Source of the DNA: Acanthaster planci
Lineage: Eukaryota > Echinodermata > Asteroidea > Valvatida > Acanthasteridae
NCBI RefSeq assembly: GCF_001949145.1
Contig: NW_019091610.1
Span: forward strand, 1-64,000
DNA length: 64,000 nucleotides
Reading direction: 5' to 3'
In this document: positions 58,732 through 64,000 of the stretch, piece after piece
Numbering within the stretch: position 1 is the first letter of the stretch
Layout: each line of letters starts with the position of its first letter
Notes under the pieces: generated by a model
The model's database searches: none
What the model was told of the DNA's origin: nothing
Seen by the model: only the letters and a program-made list of their open reading frames with translations
Made by a program: the position numbers and the translations under genes

Positions 58732-60075
58732 GTTAGTTTTGACGAAGGCTAACGTGTCATCACCCAGCTCCTCAACAAATCCAATGGTTGCAACTTACTC
58801 TTGAAGGCATGAGTGAATCTGAATAGGCTATTAGCTAGAGTGGAACTCAATAGGTAATTATTGTGCAAGTGTCATCAGCCATTTGTGGCAAAATTTGCAC
58901 CACTGAGCTCATACTTGATGTTTGCCTCATCTTCTGGTCCTCCGAGGCGTTTCCAGACTCAGTGTGCTCAAGTAAGACACTGTGAGCTTGCTATGCAAGG
59001 ATTTCTTCATGTAGCATTCCACTTTGTGCTTCACATGCATAAACTATTCTTCAGAGTTAACAGAACACTACTCGAGACAAACAAGATAAGAAAAGTGGTA
59101 GATCAAACCTCCACAATGAAGACTTTGTGACCATGAAGGCTCAAAGGCCAAAGTCTTAAGCTTCTGTAATGGAGGAGGCTACATGTGTGTATTTCACCAG
59201 ACTGGTTTAGCTACAAGCCACATCCCCACTCATACTTGGCTTTCTATTGCACCATGTTGAAAGAACGGTAGCCGCACTGAGAAGGTGATATCACATCAAG
59301 GTACAGAAAAGCATTCTAACAAATACTGCTTGCATAACAGTCAACTGCTGGCCTGTGTTATACCAAGAAAGTTTACTTGCCATATGTAAGTTACGTGAAA
59401 AAAATATATGCATTTCCGCTGTTGCCAGATTATAGATTAAGATTATAAAATACTCTTTTCAAGGTTGAGGTCATATTTCAGCTGTGCATGAAAGCTGCTG
59501 TTGTGAAGTGAATTCAAGACCGTCAGATGATAAAATAACTTTAATGATGACACAGAACGTCATTAGTGGAAGAAGATCTCGGCATGACTTTGTAAGTACA
59601 TGTATCTGCGCAACAGAAATTGTTGGCAACTGTTCAAATATTGTGGCCATACCAGCAACACACACAAAAAATGTTCCAACTTTCACATCAAAGTAATAAT
59701 GTGATTGCGGCTAAATTTATAGCAATGTGAAAAAAATGCAAGGTCAAAACAGGGTGTATTTCAACATAACTGCAGCTGCATTGAAGATTTTCACCAGGAG
59801 TTCAGTTTGGCATCTTTAAGGATGTTTCATCCCTTGTGCGTAGAGCAAGAAATTTGTTTTTCCCTCACTAGTGATAAGAGCCATTATTTTACTTCCGTTC
59901 ATCCCAAGAAGGTTACAAATCATAGAGCATGGACCGTGACGGAGAAAGGAATCTGTCACTCTGCATTTTACATGTAACATGGCACGTGACCTGACTCGGC
60001 ACTGGATGACCCATGCACAATGGACTTGATGGAACTATGATGGCTTGGGATACCGGGTATTTGCAAGGCTTGAAT

Positions 60076-60343
60076 CAAAGATCATAGCGGCGCAAGATGG
60101 AGAACTTCACCATGAATACACGTAAAATGTTGTAACTGCATGGGCGCCATTTCAGCAAGCGATACGCCTGCGCAATGCACATTAAGGCACAGGCGCCGCA
60201 GCAGGCATGTACACCTGGTGAGCCTGCGCCCAAGCATTACCATAAACTGCGCAGGTGTATCTCTTGCTCAAATGGCCCTTGTGGTAATTACACCTTTTGG
60301 GCAGAGTTATCCATCTTGCGCCTTCGGCGCTATACGATCTTTG
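60076..60343. mobile_element. Foldback element with nested inverted repeats
   Basis: Outer arms CAAAGATCATAGCGGCGCAA (from 60076) and, complemented, CAAAGATCGTATAGCG (60328-60343). Inner arms around 60142-60178 and 60245-60285 mirror each other (GCCATTT.AGCAAG.GATAC.CCTGCGCA). No frame with a recognisable product. Confidence 0.65.
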
Positions 60344-61152
60344 GCTTGAATAAACTCAACTTATGCATTTAATTTAATGTCAGGTGCATCCTGAAATCAT
60401 TCCATTGTCACACTTCCTTTTCTTGGCTCTAAAACCTTTCAGCCGGAAATTTCACTGTAGCACCGATCACCATTGCTAGCTGTTGCCTTCTGCTTGGCAA
60501 GCACAGTAGGCCTACAGGTGACCCTTGACTCTTCTCTCTTTTCACAATCACAAACTGAACTGACATCTCTCAGAATACAATGATCAACTTCTAGCTATTG
60601 TACGACCAAAGAAAATACACAACAGCGGGATTTCCTATTGACATGTCACAATCTATGTATTAATTACTACTTTGGTAAGGAGCTTATACAGTTCTGACCC
60701 TATCACAGGGGCATGGAAATAATCCAGCTTGTACTGGTATTTTCCAATTACATGTACATGATACACAAAATGGACGCAGGGCACGCTAAGAGGCGTGGCT
60801 AACCTGTAACCGGCAACACAGGTACACTGTAGGTCAATTCTAGGCTCAATTAAATGGACATACTATGCAGAGAAGTTTGTAAATGTATGTGCTAAGTAAG
60901 AATCAGACTGACAGGCCGCACACGATTGCACTGCATTTTAACCGGTAACCCATTTTTGCTGGGCACACATTTCCTCTGCATAGCATATTTCTGAACGTCG
61001 AGTTGCTAAATCCCAAACCAGTTTTAGAAGTCAATGTTCCTTCAGCTCCAGTTCTTTCTCCTAGATGGAACTGAAAAGAACCGAAAGCTTTACACGTCAA
61101 TTTTCTCTCTTTGATACAGAACCAAGAAATACTTCCCCCCTCCCCAAAAAAA

Positions 61153-61158
61153 TTTATT
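61153..61158 (-). terminator. Possible polyadenylation signal of LIPE
   Basis: AATAAA on the minus strand, overlapping the last base of the LIPE stop codon. If used, the 3'UTR would be only tens of bases. A more distal signal is equally possible. Confidence 0.3.
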
Positions 61159-61406
61159 TAACAGATTTCTGAGCCAAGCTCGGAAAACTCTTCGTCCTCT
61201 TCCTTGGCGTCAAAGCCATACAATACCTTCATGATGTGCTTGACACAGACCATGGAGGCTGCCTTGCTCTCCTTACCGACAGGGGAGAAGAGGAGGAATC
61301 CGTGGGGGAGTTTGTCGATGATCTCCAGTTGGACCGGGCAGCCTAGGGAACGCAGACGGCGGGCGAACATGATAGAGTCATCCAAGAGGGGATCAAAGGT
61401 GCAACC
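61158..61406 (-). CDS. LIPE: LIPE last exon
   Basis: Encodes [20 protein letters not shown]...[10 protein letters not shown] to the end, stop TAA at 61160-61158. Acceptor TAAG|GG at 61407, phase 0. Holds the Asp and His of the catalytic triad and a short acidic tail (EEEDEEF-like). Confidence 0.92.
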   Translation of the reverse strand, partial: GCTFDPLLDDSIMFARRLRSLGCPVQLEIIDKLPHGFLLFSPVGKESKAASMVCVKHIMKVLYGFDAKEEDEEFSELGSEIC

Positions 61407-64000
61407 CTTAGAAAGAAATCAAAAGGCACTCGTCGTTACGGTTTATTTTAAATTTTTTTTGGTCAGTCATATTACTCATGGATGCCTGGGCTGTACAGTC
61501 TTCCACTGATGTTATGATGGAAGATTTCTGACAAGTACATGTACAGAGAGGTGACCCGGAAGACTGATGAAACCTGATGGGATATGAAACCTGAAGATAT
61601 TTTTCATTTCACAAGAAGATAATGCTTTTCAAAGGGTGCACGGAAAACCCCTGGATCAGAAATGCTCAACTCACTGTTTCAATTGGGTCACCTGATGGGC
61701 TTTGAAACCTGAAGATAGTTTTTGTTTCGCAAGAAGATAATGCTTTTCAAAGGGTGTACGGAAAACCCCTGGATCAGAAATGCTAAACTCACTGTTTCAA
61801 TTGGGTCACTCCCTGAGGTTGGGTCACAAATTGTGACGGTGTCCTCGTTACATCCAAAACTTTTACCACCTGTCATGACCCCTAGGGTAGGTCATTTACT
61901 CTGTAAAACTACTCTGTAAAACTAACACGCATCTCTTTATTTAGCCTTGCAAGATGTATAACAATGTCAATTTGGAATCCGCATGCAGGGAAATAACTGG
62001 TTTTTTTTTATGGAACCCACGTAACAATTGACACCACCACAAACTGTGCCCCAACCTCATGGAATGACCCAACTACATAACCAATAACATACAATATTTT
62101 GAACAGATCGGGGTGTACGTGTATGTGCAGTGACATGACAACAATGAGGTATTCTGTAAAGAAAACAGAGGGAAATTTGTGTGACATAAACTCCTTTATT
62201 ATCTACAGCGGGTGGGACTGTGATTCCTTGTCTTACAACTTACAATGATGTGAACTTGAGGGAGACCCTTCAAGAGCTCGTCTGTGGCAAACAAAGGAGA
62301 CATGTAAGAATTCTTCATGATTGGCACCTCGCGCAGTCGTCTGATTGGGGATGTCACATATGCCGATGGCGTTTCTGGCCCTCTCTTCACGACAGGCTCC
62401 TCCCCGAGGTCAAGGGTCAAACTTTCCCTCTTCAGAGTGGGTGTCATGTTGTTATTGTCTGGCAACACAGCGTTTGTCGTCGATTTCTGATCTCCAGTCA
62501 TGCCATCTGAATCTTTTGGCTGGTGAATAACCTTTGACCTCTGGGACGGGGAACCCAGAGGAACGCTGGGATCGACAACAGCAATTGGCTCTGGTTCATC
62601 CAATGGCTCACCGTGGGGGACATTCCCGTTTGGCGTTACTGACTCGTGTTTCTCCATCTTGGAAATGGCCACACCTATGCCACTATCCGGCAACTTGAGC
62701 TCTCCCTCATCCACATCCGGGGACCATGCATCGGTCATTTCCAACGTCCTCAGGAAAGCATCCTCGTCTTCCTCGCTCCTAGACTGGGTGTTGCTGTCTG
62801 CGTCTGCGTCACTCGCCTTCGGCTTCTCATCGACATTCTGGGATTGGTGGGCGTCCTGGCTGCTGCACGAGTCCGTGCTCCGCACGCTGCTTCCCCGCGA
62901 CGACTTGCCGGACGTGGCCACCTGGAACTTGTCATTGGCCTTCTGGACGATGGCGTTGGCCACCTCTTGGGATATGAACTCCTCCTCTAGACCGGCGTAG
63001 GCCGCGAGGCATCGGATCAGGATGCCAATGGGCAGCAGGGGGTCCAGCAGACTGAGCATACGGGATGGTGACGGCTGATAATGGACATTGAATGGCGTGT
63101 ACAGCGCCACCACTCCGTCGGGAGCACGTATGCCGTACGAGGCTGCTCTCATTGCCACGGCGACGCTCAGATTACCACCTGCACTGTCTCCCGCCAGGCA
63201 TATGTGCTCACCGGTGGATCCTAAAAGAAGCAGATACATTTTGATTAGTTAGGGGGCCCTAATGACCGTGACCAAACTTGGATGGCATGTGATTTGTGTG
63301 ATTTGCAAGGACATCTGTGAACCGTCCACTATGAAAGAAATCAGTGACACATTCAAAGTACATAAATTTTTACAGGGGCACCAAGTACATGAATTATGTA
63401 CAGCAACTGTGGCTGGGCTCTACCATTTTCAATCTTCCAAAATCTCCTTGACGGTGTTGGAGATCTCAGGTGTGTTGCTTTTTTATTCTCACTGCTTAAC
63501 AATAACTTTGAGCTAGTTATCATTTGAATTCGGGGCTTCAGACCCATTAAGATCAATCAAAGGTGAATGAAAGAATAAGCTTGGCAACAATGAGTGCCAA
63601 GTTCTTTGCAGTTTTCTGTGGTTCTTATTAGTATGTAAAATCATAATGAAATCGGAGGATTTGGGAGAGTTAAAGGAATGTTTCGTTCTGAGTTTTCAAT
63701 GCCTATTTCTTTAAAAAAAACCAGCTGTTATCTTGCCACATCTGGCAGGCACCTGAAAAGTGTGAAGTTCTCACAACATCATAAGGCCTTGACGCATCCT
63801 TTCACTCTTGAGTTTTACAGTAAATACTTATATTTCTCATTATTTGACATCTTGAAAACTTTCATCTTTACTTAAACTTGCCTAGAAACTGCGCGTTCTT
63901 CAAAGCCCAGGCATAGGCAAAGAAACACTCCTCAAACGCTCTGGGGAAGGGCTGCTCTGGGGCCAGTGAGTAGTCGATGGAAACAATGGGAACTCCTAGA
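61158..64000 (-). CDS. LIPE: Hormone-sensitive lipase, 3' part of gene (partial)
   Basis: Three joined exons in view: 64000-63882 (continues outside the window), 63220-62244, 61406-61158. The protein reads through [25 protein letters not shown], then [20 protein letters not shown] with the catalytic serine in GDSAGG, a Ser-rich low-conservation insert, [29 protein letters not shown] (catalytic Asp region) and LPHGFLL (catalytic His). These blocks are in the order known for hormone-sensitive lipase, including the regulatory insert between the catalytic Ser and Asp that sets HSL apart from other HSL-family esterases. By family knowledge it hydrolyses diacylglycerol, cholesteryl and retinyl esters at lipid droplets under PKA control. 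The insert contains RGSS and RSTDS, possible kinase sites (inference). The HGG oxyanion motif would lie upstream, outside the window. Confidence 0.93.
61407..62243 (-). other. LIPE: LIPE last intron (837 bp, GT-AG)
   Basis: Contains the 118-bp tandem duplication at 61573-61809; otherwise nothing recognised. Confidence 0.8.
61573..61809. repeat. 118-bp tandem duplication in LIPE intron
   Basis: Units 61573-61690 and 61691-61809 are nearly identical (CCTGATGGG start, CACTGTTTCAATTGGGTCA end), with roughly eight substitutions. Confidence 0.9.
62244..63220 (-). CDS. LIPE: LIPE large exon (nucleophile elbow and regulatory insert)
   Basis: 977 nt. Begins two bases into a Gly codon (GSTGEH), contains GDSAGG and [14 protein letters not shown], then about 200 residues rich in Ser, Asp and Glu, and ends VHII at ATT|GTAAGT. 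The methionine at 63239 that would start a longer frame lies in the intron and is not a start. Confidence 0.92.
63221..63881 (-). other. LIPE: LIPE intron (661 bp, GC-AG)
   Basis: No exon or element recognised inside. Confidence 0.75.
63876..63881 (-). promoter_or_regulatory. LIPE: Non-canonical GC splice donor in LIPE
   Basis: The donor reads AG|GCAAGT on the minus strand. The nearby GT (GTTTAAG) would leave the wrong phase for the next exon. AG|GCAAGT is the typical form of functional GC-AG introns. Confidence 0.75.
63882..64000 (-). CDS. LIPE: LIPE upstream exon (partial at window edge)
   Basis: 39 full codons, [16 protein letters not shown]...[10 protein letters not shown], plus one base. 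The donor is CTAG|GCAAGT, a GC donor. This phase joins exactly to the next exon to give FLGSTGEH, as in other HSLs. Confidence 0.9.

Larger units (their letters stand above)
46050..61157. other. Intergenic region between P450 copy B and LIPE
   Basis: About 15 kb with convergent genes on both sides. I find no conserved protein. Many frames of 60-110 codons exist, none with a recognisable product or splice structure. Contains at least seven MITE-like elements, two tandem duplications, an 80-bp minisatellite and a SINE-like element, listed separately. Part of the LIPE 3'UTR may extend into its right end. Confidence 0.6.

Noticed and set aside
63221-63239. Methionine start for a LIPE fragment
   Set aside because: It lies upstream of the TTTTAG acceptor in intron; the exon continues a frame from the preceding exon.

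Overview
This is an animal (eukaryotic) nuclear window: the protein-coding signal is split into short exons with GT..AG borders, the rest is AT-rich and full of short non-autonomous transposons, foldbacks and minisatellites, and there is a 511-base assembly gap (12426-12936). The palindrome TAGGCCTA occurs at least 13 times and TACATG clusters are common. With a CYP2-clan P450 pair and a hormone-sensitive lipase, this fits a marine invertebrate deuterostome (echinoderm, hemichordate or cephalochordate). I cannot decide which from sequence alone.

Layout. 1-3008: two tandem copies of a ~1.3 kb non-coding repeat leading into a promoter. 3068-19926 (+): complete nine-exon cytochrome P450 gene, copy A (518 codons). 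19927-31950: intergenic, with minisatellites, MITEs and two strong palindromes. 31951-46049 (+): a second complete nine-exon P450, copy B, with identical exon lengths and splice phases and about 85% amino-acid identity by my hand count. 46050-61157: about 15 kb without a recognisable gene, with a hAT-type MITE, a 696-bp terminal-inverted-repeat element, other MITEs and tandem repeats. 61158-64000 (-): the 3' part of a hormone-sensitive lipase (LIPE) gene. It has three exons in view and continues past the window edge, and it is convergent with the P450s.

The two P450s come from a segmental duplication that carried introns and promoter along: parts of introns 2 and 5 and the 5' leader still align. 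Several elements sit in only one copy and therefore probably post-date the duplication, or were lost from the other. Both P450s keep the WxxxR, ExxR, PERF and heme-cysteine signatures, but both appear to lack the acid-alcohol (D/E-T) pair of helix I, and copy B changes the residue two after the heme cysteine from Gly to Ala. This is the most interesting protein-level observation in the window. The P450s would be ER-membrane enzymes. The lipase is a cytosolic / lipid-droplet neutral lipase. Nothing in the sequence shows that they share a pathway.
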